NCBI GenBank assembly: GCA_050942925.1
Contig: JBMNOF010000002.1
Location: 1-64,000 of the forward strand
Direction: 5' to 3'
DNA: 64,000 nt
Source: Spyradocola sp050942925
GTDB taxonomy: Bacteria > Bacillota > Clostridia > Christensenellales > UBA1750
The notes below the pieces were generated by a model. It was given only the letters and a program-made list of their open reading frames with translations, did not search any database and was not told the origin of the DNA. Both the position numbers and the translations under genes were made by a program. This document shows, one piece after another, positions 49,149-57,758 of this stretch (positions are counted from its first letter, which is position 1; each line of letters opens with the position of its first letter).

Positions 49149-49757
49149 ATGAAGAAACTTCTTTCGGTTCTGCTGGCCGCCGTCTTTTTGCTCTTGTTCA
49201 CGGCCTGCGCGGCGGATGCGGGCCCGGCCCAGATGCAGCTCGAGCCTGGGAACCTCTCCGATGAGGAAAAGACCCTGCTCTCCCTGGTCGGAGCGAGCCA
49301 AACAGCGTCCCTGATGTTTGAATACCGGGTGGACGATACCGTCAAGACCGTGAGCGTGGAGCGCTATGAGCTGGACGAAAACGGCGCCTGGCGCTCGTTT
49401 GGCGGCGGCAGCTTCCCGGTTACCGGGGAGGAGGGCCGCATTGCGCTCGCCCTGGAGCCCAAGAGCAACAAGATGCGCTTTGCCGTGCAGGACGAAAGCG
49501 GAACCAGCGCCATCCAGAGCGAGTATCCGATGACAAACCTTGCGGGCCTGGGCATTGCGTCTACGGCGCTGAACGAGGCGACGGAGATCGTGCTCGGGGA
49601 GGAGATCCCCCTGGTCATCCAGATCCTGGCGGGTAACGACAAGGAGATCTTCGCCTATGACGTTTCGGAATTCTCCAATCCGGATTCCTTCGCGGGCCAC
49701 GATTACGAGCACGTCTACGCCGTGACGGTGACCTTTTCCGGCGACGAGTTGTCCTAA
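49149..49757 (+). CDS. Putative lipoprotein
   Basis: ATG 49149 (MKKLLSVLLAAVFLLLFTAC) after GGGAGG; lipobox Cys20; 202 residues. Mature part includes LMFEYRVDDTVKTVSVERYELDENG and later LGEEIPLVIQILAGNDKEIFAYDVSEF, which reads as a beta-rich fold. I do not recognise the family. It is a single-gene unit just after the ger operon but with its own vegetative-type promoter, so a sporulation role is not implied. Confidence 0.78.
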   Translation: MKKLLSVLLAAVFLLLFTACAADAGPAQMQLEPGNLSDEEKTLLSLVGASQTASLMFEYRVDDTVKTVSVERYELDENGAWRSFGGGSFPVTGEEGRIALALEPKSNKMRFAVQDESGTSAIQSEYPMTNLAGLGIASTALNEATEIVLGEEIPLVIQILAGNDKEIFAYDVSEFSNPDSFAGHDYEHVYAVTVTFSGDELS

Positions 49758-49768
49758 AGCGAACGCGC

Positions 49769-49815
49769 CACAAAAAAACGAACCTGCCGCTATCCGGCAG
49801 GTTCGTTTTTTTGTG
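49769..49815. terminator. Bidirectional terminator
   Basis: CACAAAAAAACGAACCTGCC (49769-49788) pairs with GGCAGGTTCGTTTTTTTGTG (49796-49815); T-rich on both sides. Confidence 0.92.
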
Positions 49816-49817
49816 GA

Positions 49818-50741
49818 TCAGCCCTCGATTGTGCGCAAAACGCGCGCGCTCGTCTCGTCGATGGCCTGCAGCTCGTCGGGAAGCAGCTCCAAATCGGCCG
49901 CCTGGATGTTGTCCAGGAAGTGCGCGGGGTTCTGCGTGCCCACGATCGTCGCGCTCACGCCCGGGCGCGCAAGGCTCGCGGCGATGGCCACCTGCGCAAG
50001 GCTCACGCTGTGCGTCTGCGCAATGTCGCGGAGAAGCTCGATCAGCGGCAGCTCGTCCGCCAGCGCCTTTTCCTGAAACAGGGGCTTGGCCGTGCGGAAG
50101 TCCGTGACCTTTGCGCCGCCCAGGTGGAAGACGCCGGAGAGAATGCCTTTTGCGATGGAGTTGTAGGTCAGAACGGAGATGTGATTTTCCTCACAGTACG
50201 GGAGCACATCCGCCTCAATCCCGCGGCAGAGCAGGTTGTATTCCGGCTGGAGCGCATCCAGCTTCGCATAGCGCTCCGCCGCCTGCATCTGCGCAACCGA
50301 AAAGTTGGAGACGCCGATGGCGCGGATCTTTCCCTGCTCCTTGAGCAGAGAGAAGGCCTCCATGGTCTCCCCGATGTCGATGTCGGGATTGGGCCAGTGC
50401 ACGTAGTAGAGGTCGATATAATCGGTCTTCAGGCGGCGGAGGCTGCCCTCGCAAGCCGCGATCACGTCCGCCTTGTGCAGGTGCTCCTTGGAGACCTTGG
50501 TGCACAGCACAACCTTGTCGCGCACGGGCGCGAGCGCCGCGCCCACCACCTCCTCGGAGTGGCCGCCGCCATAGCTTTCCGCCGTGTCAAACGCCGTGAC
50601 CCCGTGCTCCAAGGCCGTCTTGAGCAGGGAGATGTTTTCGCCGTCCGGGCGCACCTCCCAAGCGCCGCCGCCCAGCTCCATGCAGCCGTGCACGATGCGG
50701 GAGAGGCGGATATTCGTGGAACCCAATTTCGTATCCTGCAT
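49818..50741 (-). CDS. Aldo/keto reductase
   Basis: ATG 50741 (MQDTKLGS) lies 6 bases after AGGAGG; an in-frame ATG at 50747 is too close to it. 307 residues. Catalytic tetrad: Asp in FDTAESYGGG with Tyr four residues on, Lys in VLCTKVSKE, and His in LYYVHWPNPD. The NADPH-binding C-terminal part is IVGTQNPAHFLDN. Likely reduces sugars or ketones. A cupin gene lies 43 bases upstream in the same direction. Confidence 0.92.
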   Translation of the reverse strand: MQDTKLGSTNIRLSRIVHGCMELGGGAWEVRPDGENISLLKTALEHGVTAFDTAESYGGGHSEEVVGAALAPVRDKVVLCTKVSKEHLHKADVIAACEGSLRRLKTDYIDLYYVHWPNPDIDIGETMEAFSLLKEQGKIRAIGVSNFSVAQMQAAERYAKLDALQPEYNLLCRGIEADVLPYCEENHISVLTYNSIAKGILSGVFHLGGAKVTDFRTAKPLFQEKALADELPLIELLRDIAQTHSVSLAQVAIAASLARPGVSATIVGTQNPAHFLDNIQAADLELLPDELQAIDETSARVLRTIEG

Positions 50742-50784
50742 GTTCATCCTCCTCAAAGAACAATTCTTCGGACAAAAGCGCGCG

Positions 50785-51147
50785 TTACGCGCGGTTGTAG
50801 GCCTCGATCACCAGGACGCGCATCTCCTCGTCCCCTTCGCCGTCGTTGATGATGCCGTGCGTGCCAAAGGCGGGATTGACCAAAATGTCGCCCGTCTTGC
50901 AGGGAATGGTCTCGCCGTTGCAGGTGTAGTGGCCGTTGCCGGAGAGGAGAATGTAGAGCTCGTTGTCGTCCCCGTGCTTGTGCAGCCCAAAGCTGGCGCC
51001 CTTGGGCAGAATCGTATAGTTCAAAAAGCGAATGGGCGCATCAAATACGTCCGCCGGCAGAATCGTGGCGTGGTGGCAGAGGCCTTCGCCCTCGTGAATG
51101 CAGTCGTCGTGCAGAGGCGTTTCCAGAAAATTGCGAACGGTCAGCAT
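50785..51147 (-). CDS. Cupin-fold protein
   Basis: 120 residues. ATG 51147 follows AAGGAGGAATTCTC. Cupin motif 1 reads GLHKHGDDNELYILLSG (metal His/His/Glu) and motif 2 NPAFGTHGIIND (His). Single-domain cupins of this size are often sugar or polyamine-related binding or isomerase proteins. It probably shares a transcript with the aldo/keto reductase, suggesting sugar metabolism, but this is inference. Confidence 0.85.
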   Translation of the reverse strand: MLTVRNFLETPLHDDCIHEGEGLCHHATILPADVFDAPIRFLNYTILPKGASFGLHKHGDDNELYILLSGNGHYTCNGETIPCKTGDILVNPAFGTHGIINDGEGDEEMRVLVIEAYNRA

Positions 51148-51214
51148 GAGAATTCCTCCTTTTTATGATGGATTAAGAATAACACAGCCCGCGGCAGAAA
51201 AAAAGCCCCGGGCA

Positions 51215-51243
51215 TTGACAGACCGGGCATTGTTCCGTACAAT
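51215..51243 (+). promoter_or_regulatory. Strong sigma-A promoter of the GH26-like gene
   Basis: TTGACA (51215-51220) and TACAAT (51238-51243) with a 17-base spacer. Confidence 0.85.
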
Positions 51244-51284
51244 GAAATTTGGTGAGAACCCGGAGGGGAAGAGGAGAGATGACG

Positions 51285-52550
51285 ATGGAAATCCAGCTTC
51301 AACAGGAGAGCGTTTTTTCCGCACAGTTTTCCACCGCGGAAGAGGGATGGAAGAAGATTCGCCTGCGCTACCGCTCGACGCAGCCGCGCAACCTCTATGG
51401 CGTGGAACTGGATGGCGAATGCCTTTCGGGCGTGTTCCTGCCCGCGGGCGGTCAGGTGCGCGACGCGGTGACGCTGCGGCTGCCCGCCGGCGCGCATGTG
51501 CTGCGCCTTTCGCGCCGCGAGGGCGATGCGCAGATCCTTCAGGTTTTGCTGGAGAAGGCGGAGCCCGAGGTCCTGCCGCCGGCCCGCACGCGGCTGAGCG
51601 ATCCCGACGCGTCGCCCGAGGCGCGCAAGCTGCTGGCGCTGCTCGGCACCCTCTACGGCAAGCGCGTGCTCCTGGGGCAGCACACCAAGGACATCCCCAT
51701 GGGCGAGATCGCCTTCCTCGAGCAGATCACGGGGAAAAAGCCCGCTGTCTGCGGTTTTGAGCTCCTGGGCTATTCCCCCAACATCCAGTGGGAGACCTCG
51801 GACGAGCCGACGGTGACCGAGGCGCGGAACAACCAGAACACCATCCCCTGCGCCGTTGCCTGGGGCGAGGCGGGCGGCATCGTCGCCTATTGCTGGCACT
51901 GGTTCTCCCCGCTGTCGGGAAACAACAAGGCCTTCTACACCGAGCACACGGATTTTGACGTGCGCAAGGCCGTGCAGCCGGGAACGCCGGAACACGAGGC
52001 CGCGATTCGGGACATGGACGCCATTGCGGAGCACCTCCGGGTCTTTGCGGAAAAGGACATCCCCATCCTTTGGCGCCCCCTGCACGAGGCAGAGGGCGGT
52101 TGGTTCTGGTGGGGCGCCAAGGGTCCGGAGCCGTGCAAGGCCCTCTGGCGGGAGATGTACGACCGCTTTACTCGCGTCCACGGCCTGCACAACCTCATCT
52201 GGGTGTGGAATTCCCTGGACCCGGCCTGGTATCCCGGCGACGACTGCGTGGACATCGTCGCCGCGGACCTGTACGCCCAGGCCGGCAACTACGGCTCCTG
52301 CAAGTGCGACTTTGACTACGCCCGCGCGCTGTGCGGCGATGGCAAGATGATCGCGCTGAGCGAGTGCGGAACCAATCCCGATCCGGAGCGCTGCGTGCAG
52401 GCGGGCGCACCTTGGCTGTGGCAGATGACCTGGTGCGGCGGATTCTGCACGGGCGGGGAGTGGAACAGCATCCAGCAGTACCGCCGCGCCTACGAAAGCC
52501 CCTATGCCGTTACGCTGGAGGACATTCAAAGCCTGCGCAGCCAGAACTAG
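51285..52550 (+). CDS. Glycoside hydrolase family 26-like (beta-mannanase type)
   Basis: ATG 51285 (MEIQLQQES) stands 8 bases after AAGAGGAG; ATG 51279 is too near. 421 residues. An N-terminal beta module of about 95 residues leads to the GH26 barrel: GQHTKDIPMG, CGFELLGYSPN, VAYCWHWFSP, acid/base Glu268 in WRPLHEAEGGWFWWG, nucleophile Glu360 in IALSECGTNPDP, and WQMTWCGGF. No signal peptide, so the enzyme is cytoplasmic and probably splits short manno-oligosaccharides. Confidence 0.87.
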   Translation: MEIQLQQESVFSAQFSTAEEGWKKIRLRYRSTQPRNLYGVELDGECLSGVFLPAGGQVRDAVTLRLPAGAHVLRLSRREGDAQILQVLLEKAEPEVLPPARTRLSDPDASPEARKLLALLGTLYGKRVLLGQHTKDIPMGEIAFLEQITGKKPAVCGFELLGYSPNIQWETSDEPTVTEARNNQNTIPCAVAWGEAGGIVAYCWHWFSPLSGNNKAFYTEHTDFDVRKAVQPGTPEHEAAIRDMDAIAEHLRVFAEKDIPILWRPLHEAEGGWFWWGAKGPEPCKALWREMYDRFTRVHGLHNLIWVWNSLDPAWYPGDDCVDIVAADLYAQAGNYGSCKCDFDYARALCGDGKMIALSECGTNPDPERCVQAGAPWLWQMTWCGGFCTGGEWNSIQQYRRAYESPYAVTLEDIQSLRSQN

Positions 52551-52605
52551 AAATCTGCGCCCCGTTTCCCTGCGGGGGAAAGCGGCGCAAAGGAGTTTTA
52601 TTGCC

Positions 52606-53595
52606 ATGTTACGATTTGTACCCAAGGACGCGCAGTGCTTTGTCGTGATGGACTTGGAGTGGAACCAGCATTCGAGCCGGCCCAACCACGCCATTCCCCA
52701 CGAGATCATCGAGATCGGCGCGGTCAAGCTCGACCGGGACTTGCGGCTTTTGGACGAGAGGCAGTACATCATCAAGCCCGTCGTCTACCCCGTCCTGGAC
52801 AAGCACATTCGCCAGGTGACGGGCATCGATCCCGAGGAGCTCAAGGGCGGGCAGACGTTTGCCCGCGCCTTTTCCAGCTTTCTCAAGTGGTGCGGGCCCG
52901 GCGCCTGCCTCTGCACCTGGGGGCGGGACGACTATCCCGTGCTGCTGCGCAACGCGCGCTTCTATAAGATGGAGCTGCCTTTGGACCCTCCGCTCAACCT
53001 GCAGATGGTCTATGCGCACCTCCTGACAGATAAGCCCTCCACGCAGGTCGGGCTCTCCGCCGCCATGGAGGAGCTGGGCATGGCCATGGACCTGCCCGCG
53101 CACCGCGCCCTGAACGACGCCCTCTACACCGCCCGCCTCATGGCGCGCCTGCAAAAAGCGCTGGATGCCGCCGAGCCGGAAAAGGTCGAGGCCCTGCGCC
53201 GCGCCGCGGCGGAGGAAGCGCTCGCCGCGCGGTCGGCCACGCGCTCGGTCCCCACGGGCCTGACGCGGTATGACGACGTTTTGGAAAACGCGAGCTACAC
53301 GGCGGTGCGCTGCCCAGTCTGCGGGGGGCCCACGCGCTTGACGCTGCCCTGGTTTGATTCCGGTCATGGGCGCTTCCTGGCCCTGTGCGAGTGCCCGGTG
53401 CACGGCACGGCCTTTGCGCAAATGCACTTTAAGCGGTTGTACAACGAGAAGCTCGTCATGCACCAGCGGGCCTATCTGGCCACGCCCGAACGGATTGCGG
53501 ACGTCATGGCGCGCCGCAACGCCGTCCGCGACGCGCTGCCGCGCGGCGCCCGCCGCGCCCAGCGCCCCAAGCGAGAAATGGAGGGAAGAGAGTGA
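52606..53595 (+). CDS. DEDDh 3'-5' exonuclease with C-terminal zinc ribbon
   Basis: ATG 52606 follows AAAGGAG; 329 residues. Exonuclease motifs are FVVMDLEWNQ (Asp and Glu), HEIIEIGAVKL, CTWGRDDYPVLL and HRALNDALYTARL (His and Asp) in the KapD/ERI-1-like order. Residues beyond 225 contain CPVCGG and CECPVHG, a zinc ribbon that may bind nucleic acid. The substrate (RNA or DNA) is unknown. It overlaps the next start by four bases (GTGA). Confidence 0.86.
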   Translation: MLRFVPKDAQCFVVMDLEWNQHSSRPNHAIPHEIIEIGAVKLDRDLRLLDERQYIIKPVVYPVLDKHIRQVTGIDPEELKGGQTFARAFSSFLKWCGPGACLCTWGRDDYPVLLRNARFYKMELPLDPPLNLQMVYAHLLTDKPSTQVGLSAAMEELGMAMDLPAHRALNDALYTARLMARLQKALDAAEPEKVEALRRAAAEEALAARSATRSVPTGLTRYDDVLENASYTAVRCPVCGGPTRLTLPWFDSGHGRFLALCECPVHGTAFAQMHFKRLYNEKLVMHQRAYLATPERIADVMARRNAVRDALPRGARRAQRPKREMEGRE

Positions 53596-54074
53596 TCATT
53601 CGGCCCGCAAAAGAGGGGGACGTCCCCGCGCTCGCGGCCATCGAGCGCACCTGTTTTCCCGCAGCGGAAGCGGCGGGGGAGGAGCAGATCCGCGCGCGCT
53701 TTGCCGCCTTTCCGGAGAACTTCTTTGTGGCGGAGGAGGGCGACGCTGTCGTGGGCTTTATTAACGGCTGCACGACCGACGCGCCCGTCCTGCCCGACGA
53801 GCTGTACCACGATGCGTCGCTGCACCGGCCCGGCGGCGCCTACCAGACGGTGTTCGGCCTGGATGTTCTGCCCGATTTCCGCCGGCAGGGCATCGCCGCA
53901 GCGCTGCTTACGCGCCTGATCGATACGGCCCGCGCGCGCGGCTGCCAAGGCGTGGTGCTCACCTGCAAGGATCGCCTGAAGCCCTATTACGAAAAGTTTG
54001 GCTTTGTCTGCCAGGGCGTCTCCGCCTCCACGCACGGCGGCGCGACCTGGAACGACATGCTGCTGCGCTTCTAA
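53592..54074 (+). CDS. GNAT-family acetyltransferase
   Basis: GTG 53592 overlaps the upstream stop (GTGA), after GGAGGGAAG; 160 residues. Acetyl-CoA loop is VLPDFRRQGIAAALLTRLID, followed by LKPYYEKFGFVCQG. The late block FGFVCQGVSASTHGGATWNDM resembles arylalkylamine/serotonin N-acetyltransferase-type proteins of bacteria. Small-amine acetylation is a guess. Confidence 0.85.
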   Translation: MIIRPAKEGDVPALAAIERTCFPAAEAAGEEQIRARFAAFPENFFVAEEGDAVVGFINGCTTDAPVLPDELYHDASLHRPGGAYQTVFGLDVLPDFRRQGIAAALLTRLIDTARARGCQGVVLTCKDRLKPYYEKFGFVCQGVSASTHGGATWNDMLLRF

Positions 54075-54080
54075 AAAACC

Positions 54081-54124
54081 AAGGCCCCGGCCTCTGGAGA
54101 AATCGTCTCCAGAGGCCGGGGCCT
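54081..54124. terminator. Bidirectional terminator
   Basis: AAGGCCCCGGCCTCTGGAGA pairs perfectly with TCTCCAGAGGCCGGGGCCTT (to 54124). Confidence 0.88.
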
Positions 54125-54144
54125 TGTTGCGGGAAGGGGCGGCG

Positions 54145-55476
54145 TCACGAGCGCGCAAAGTCCATGCGCACAAAGAGCGATCCGCCGGGGGCGGGATAGG
54201 AGAGCACGCGGCGGAGGGCGTAGCCGCTTCCCTCCATGGCGCGAAGGAGCGCCGAAGGGTCTACGTTCTGGCGCTGCTTTTCCACAGGGGCAAAGGCCGG
54301 GGCAAAGCGTTCGTCCAGCGCGCTACCGCCGGGCAGAAGCACGCAGGAGACGAGCGACGGCGCGCTGGCGGAAATTTGCCGGATGAAGGCGGGGAGCCCC
54401 GTGTGCTCCACCACGAGGTCCGCCAGCACCAGGTCCGCATGCGGCAGGCAGGCGCTCGGGTCGCGCAGGTCCAACCGCAAAAGGGTGAGGCGGGACTCCA
54501 GGTGCGGAAAGCGCTCGCGGCAGGCGGCAAGATAGGCCTCGCTCACGTCCACGCCCAGTATGTGCGCGTAGGGAAGAGTCGAGGCAAAGGCCAAACCGTT
54601 GCCCCCCGAAACGCCCAGAAGACAGACGCTCTTGGCGGGCAGGTCGCGCATTTGCTCCGCCAGGATGCAGGAAAGCGTCTGCTCGACGCCCTGCGCAGAC
54701 GCGGCGGCCTCGTAGACCGAAAGGGGGAGGTCCTCCCAAGGGCTGCGGGCCGGGGGCTTGGGCTTGTAGGAGCGGCTGTATACCGCGGTGACCGTCTCCC
54801 GGATGTAGGTTTCGAGCATGGGCAGGTCCGGCGCGTGCAGGGCCAAGGAGATGGCGCGCGCAAGGTCATACGGCACGCGAACATGCTCGGAGGAGAAGAC
54901 GCCGTTGCGATCGTGCAGAATCAGGTAGCTCGCCTGGGGGATGCGGTCGCAGGGATTGCCCACCGCGCCCGTGTTCATCAGGAAGCGGCCCTGGTGCGTC
55001 AAAAGAAAGGGATGATGCGCATCCCCCATGATCGTCACGTCGTGCGGACCAAAGCGGTACATGGCCATCTCCACGTTTTCCCGCTCGTTGTTGAACATGG
55101 GCGTGACCACCCGGTCGATGGAAAAGCGGCCGTGGTAGCAGAGCACGCGCTTGCCGGCAAAGTCCAGCTCGAGCGTCTCGGGCAGGGCGGAAAGGTACGC
55201 GCGCTCCCCCGCGGTCAAGCGCTCCCGGTAGTACGGCGCGCCAAAGCGCTCCCCCTCCGGAGAAAAGAGGACCAGGCGGTCCCAGTTGCCGTACACCGCC
55301 CCGCGGCAGCGCCGGCGCAAAAGGTCCAGAACCTCGTGTACGGAAGGCCCCTTGCCCAAAACGTCGCCCAGAAAGTAGATTTCGTCAATCCCGCGCTCGT
55401 CCAGGTCGGCGAGCACAGCCTCCAGCGCCGGAAGGTTGCCGTGGACGTCGGAGAGAAAAGCGGCGCTGCGGCTCAT
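54145..55476 (-). CDS. Metallophosphoesterase-methyltransferase fusion
   Basis: 443 residues. Residues 1-240 form a calcineurin-like phosphoesterase (LSDVHGN, LGDVLGKG, YGNWD, CYHGRF, GDAHHPF), like YfcE/MJ0936-type phosphodiesterases. Residues 285-440 form a class I SAM methyltransferase of the kind with LGVSGGNGLAFA, LGVDVSEAYLAACRERFP and LVLADLVVEHTG. In other Clostridia I know such methyltransferase modules as single proteins. Substrates are unknown. Overlaps the upstream MtlD-like gene by four bases (ATGA). Confidence 0.8.
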   Translation of the reverse strand: MSRSAAFLSDVHGNLPALEAVLADLDERGIDEIYFLGDVLGKGPSVHEVLDLLRRRCRGAVYGNWDRLVLFSPEGERFGAPYYRERLTAGERAYLSALPETLELDFAGKRVLCYHGRFSIDRVVTPMFNNERENVEMAMYRFGPHDVTIMGDAHHPFLLTHQGRFLMNTGAVGNPCDRIPQASYLILHDRNGVFSSEHVRVPYDLARAISLALHAPDLPMLETYIRETVTAVYSRSYKPKPPARSPWEDLPLSVYEAAASAQGVEQTLSCILAEQMRDLPAKSVCLLGVSGGNGLAFASTLPYAHILGVDVSEAYLAACRERFPHLESRLTLLRLDLRDPSACLPHADLVLADLVVEHTGLPAFIRQISASAPSLVSCVLLPGGSALDERFAPAFAPVEKQRQNVDPSALLRAMEGSGYALRRVLSYPAPGGSLFVRMDFARS

Positions 55477-56657
55477 GCGGGGTCCTCCAACTTTTCATAG
55501 ATTTCGCGGATGCGGCGATGGAGCTGGTTGCGAAGCGCCAGGCGCGAATAGCGCTCCAGCGCGGTCTCAATGCCCTCGGACTCGATAAAGCGCATAAAGG
55601 CCACGGTCCGCGGATCGTCGGAGGCCGGGTAGCGGTAGGCGTAGGCGATGACGCGCGCCAGGGTCGCGGGGTCGCCGCCGTGCTTCAGGCAGAGCAGCGC
55701 CGCGCCGACCAGGCGGTCCTGCGGGCCGACCTTGCGCGGCGTATCCGAGCCCAGGCGGTTGATCGTATCCCCCAGGAGCGGGTTGTCGATGACCGCGAGA
55801 ATCCGTTCGTTCCAGGCGGCCATCTCTTCTTTTGTAAAGCCGTATTCGCCGCAGAGGCCGATGGTGGACTCGGCCAAGGCGGACAGGACGCTCTGCTGGA
55901 TCTCCGGGTCCTTCATCGCCTCCGTCGCCCAGACGTAGTGCTTGGGGCTGGACAGGTACGCGATGGAGGCGTAGGCCGTGTTGAAGGTGTACATCTTGCG
56001 GTGCGCTTCCGCGGCAAGGTGGTAGGTCAAGCGGATCTTTTCCGAGCGGGGCGGCTCGCCCTTGAAGGCGGTGGCGTCCATGGGCATTTCGGGGTAGCCA
56101 TTGGTGAGCACGCCCAAGGGATCGCGCTCCGCCAGGTTGTCCGGCAGCTCCGGGCACATGCAGATGGCGACCGTCTCCACGACGCCCACACGCCGCTGTG
56201 CGTATTCCAGCGCGCTGCCGCCCAGCATTCCCTCGAAACAGCGGATAAGGCGGCGCTTGGCGTCGATTTCGTTGATGCAAAGGAGGATGTCCAAGGGTTC
56301 CTCCGGCGTCTCCATGGCCTTGCGGGCGATGCAGACGCACAGGAGCGAGGCCACCTTTTCGATCTGCTGGGAGGGGACGGCGACCATCACAAGAACGCCC
56401 CGCCGCGCAACCAGGTCGGAGATTTCGCCCTCGCGGCTCAGAGACAGCACGTCAAACCCCTCGATCGTGACCGTTTCAAAGTAGGTCTTGCGCGCCTTAT
56501 AGATGGTGTAGCTGCCTGCGCGGAGCAGGCGTTCCACGCGGGTCTCATCGTTGTCTACAAACGTCAGGTGACATCCAGCGCTGTCCAGAATCTCGGCGCA
56601 GAACCCTCGCCCCATCTTGCCCGCGCCGATGATGACAGCCTCTCTTTTGCTTCCCAT
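55473..56657 (-). CDS. mtlD: Mannitol-1-phosphate 5-dehydrogenase-like protein
   Basis: ATG 56657 (MGSKREAVIIGAGKMGRGFC) follows GGAGGGG; 394 residues. The N-terminal NAD fold has GAGKMGRGF and FVDNDETRVERL; the C-terminal helical part contains KMYTFNTAYASIAYLSSPKHY and the GPQDRLVGAALLCLKHGG block, as in the long-chain mannitol dehydrogenase family. Length suits MtlD; but with an IclR regulator and KDG kinase as neighbours, reduction of a sugar acid (fructuronate or tagaturonate) is possible. No mannitol PTS is present. Confidence 0.75.
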   Translation of the reverse strand: MGSKREAVIIGAGKMGRGFCAEILDSAGCHLTFVDNDETRVERLLRAGSYTIYKARKTYFETVTIEGFDVLSLSREGEISDLVARRGVLVMVAVPSQQIEKVASLLCVCIARKAMETPEEPLDILLCINEIDAKRRLIRCFEGMLGGSALEYAQRRVGVVETVAICMCPELPDNLAERDPLGVLTNGYPEMPMDATAFKGEPPRSEKIRLTYHLAAEAHRKMYTFNTAYASIAYLSSPKHYVWATEAMKDPEIQQSVLSALAESTIGLCGEYGFTKEEMAAWNERILAVIDNPLLGDTINRLGSDTPRKVGPQDRLVGAALLCLKHGGDPATLARVIAYAYRYPASDDPRTVAFMRFIESEGIETALERYSRLALRNQLHRRIREIYEKLEDPA

Positions 56658-56699
56658 GCTTCCCCTCCGTCCGCTTCCACATGACTTCATTATTTATTC

Positions 56700-56728
56700 A
56701 TTATATCTTCCACTCTGCTGTTTCGCAA
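56700..56728 (-). promoter_or_regulatory. Promoter of MtlD-like gene
   Basis: On the minus strand TTGCGA (56728-56723) and TATAAT (56705-56700) with a 17-base spacer. Confidence 0.78.
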
Positions 56729-56772
56729 GAACAAGACCGTAAAGTCGACAGTTTTTTTCATGGGACACCATT

Positions 56773-56789
56773 GTTCCATAAAGCGGAAC
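56773..56789. promoter_or_regulatory. IclR-type operator, upstream copy
   Basis: GTTCCATAAAGCGGAAC is a 5-7-5 inverted repeat, 17 bases, between the divergent promoters. It resembles the downstream copy at 56852-56868. Confidence 0.55.
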
Positions 56790-56805
56790 GGCGTTTCAAA
56801 AATGG

Positions 56806-56834
56806 TTGCAGGTCCGGTGGCTGTGTGGTATACT
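56806..56834 (+). promoter_or_regulatory. Promoter of IclR gene
   Basis: TTGCAG (56806-56811) and TATACT (56829-56834) with a 17-base spacer and TGG before the -10. Confidence 0.75.
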
Positions 56835-56851
56835 CAAAATGTTGAAACGGC

Positions 56852-56868
56852 GTTTTGCATAGCAGAAC
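56852..56868. promoter_or_regulatory. IclR-type operator, downstream copy
   Basis: GTTTTGCATAGCAGAAC shares the 17-base GTTYY-N7-RGAAC frame with the upstream copy, 79 bases away. It follows the transcription start of the IclR gene, as expected for autorepression. ACGGCGTTT is also repeated beside each copy. Confidence 0.5.
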
Positions 56869-56892
56869 ACCGCGCACGGGAGGAAACACATC

Positions 56893-57654
56893 ATGGAAAA
56901 AGCCACCGTTCAGTCCATTGACCGCGCGCTGTCCATCATCGAGACGCTCGCGGGGGAAAAAGAGGGCCTGGGCGTTACGGAGATTTCCACGCGCGTTGGG
57001 CTGCACAAGTCCACGGTGCATAGACTCCTGTCCGCCCTGGGCGAGAGAGGATACGTGGAGCAGCGCAGCGGCGGAGCCTACCGGCTCGGCATGAAGATCG
57101 TCGAGCTGTCCAGCCTCTACCTCAACCAGGTGGAGCTCAAGACGGAGGCGCAGCCCTATCTGCGCAGGCTCCTGCAGTTGACGAAGCAGCCGGTGCACCT
57201 GGCGATGCTGGATGGATTGGAGATCATCTACATCGATAAGATCGAAACGATCCATTCCGTCCGCATGTATTCGCAGATCGGCAGGAGGTCCCCTGCGCTC
57301 TGCACAGCCACAGGAAAGGCCCTGCTCTCCGGCTTGCCGGACGCGGAGCTGTGCGAAAAGATCCGCTCGACCAAACTACCGACCTACACATCGCGCTCTA
57401 TCACGGACCCGGAGGCGCTCATCAAGGAAATCCGCTTGACGCGCCAACGCGGCTGGTCGCGGGATGACCAGGAGCACGAGCCGGGCATCCGCTGCATTGC
57501 GGCGCCCATTTACGACTACCGCGGCAACATCATCGCGGCTGTGTCGACCTCCGGCCTCAAGCAGATCATCACCCCGGCAAGGGACGAAGAGATCGCGGGC
57601 TTTGTCATGGACGCGGCGCACAGCATCTCCCAGCGCATGGGCTACCGCGACTAA
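56893..57654 (+). CDS. IclR family transcriptional regulator
   Basis: 253 residues, ATG 56893 after GGGAGG. The N-terminal helix-turn-helix is VQSIDRALSIIETLAGE with LGVTEISTRVGLHKSTVHRLLSALGERGYVEQ. The C-terminal effector domain is the GAF-like IclR fold (YIDKIETIHSVRMYSQIGRRSPALCTATGKALLSGL, GIRCIAAPIYDYRGNIIAAVSTSG). Neighbouring sugar-acid genes suggest a KdgR-like role, controlling the MtlD-like gene and KDG kinase. Confidence 0.92.
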   Translation: MEKATVQSIDRALSIIETLAGEKEGLGVTEISTRVGLHKSTVHRLLSALGERGYVEQRSGGAYRLGMKIVELSSLYLNQVELKTEAQPYLRRLLQLTKQPVHLAMLDGLEIIYIDKIETIHSVRMYSQIGRRSPALCTATGKALLSGLPDAELCEKIRSTKLPTYTSRSITDPEALIKEIRLTRQRGWSRDDQEHEPGIRCIAAPIYDYRGNIIAAVSTSGLKQIITPARDEEIAGFVMDAAHSISQRMGYRD

Positions 57655-57724
57655 AAAACCTTGTATCCCCAGGCGCAAGGCAGTGGGGAGCGCCCTGCAT
57701 AGTTTTGCGCCCACACAAATACAT

Positions 57725-57740
57725 TATGCGTTACCGCATA
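57725..57740. promoter_or_regulatory. Palindrome in the KDG kinase leader
   Basis: TATGCGTTACCGCATA is a perfect 6-4-6 inverted repeat directly upstream of the ribosome binding site AAGAAGGAG. It could be an operator or a translation-affecting hairpin. Confidence 0.4.
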
Positions 57741-57758
57741 AAGAAGGAGTGTACCTCA

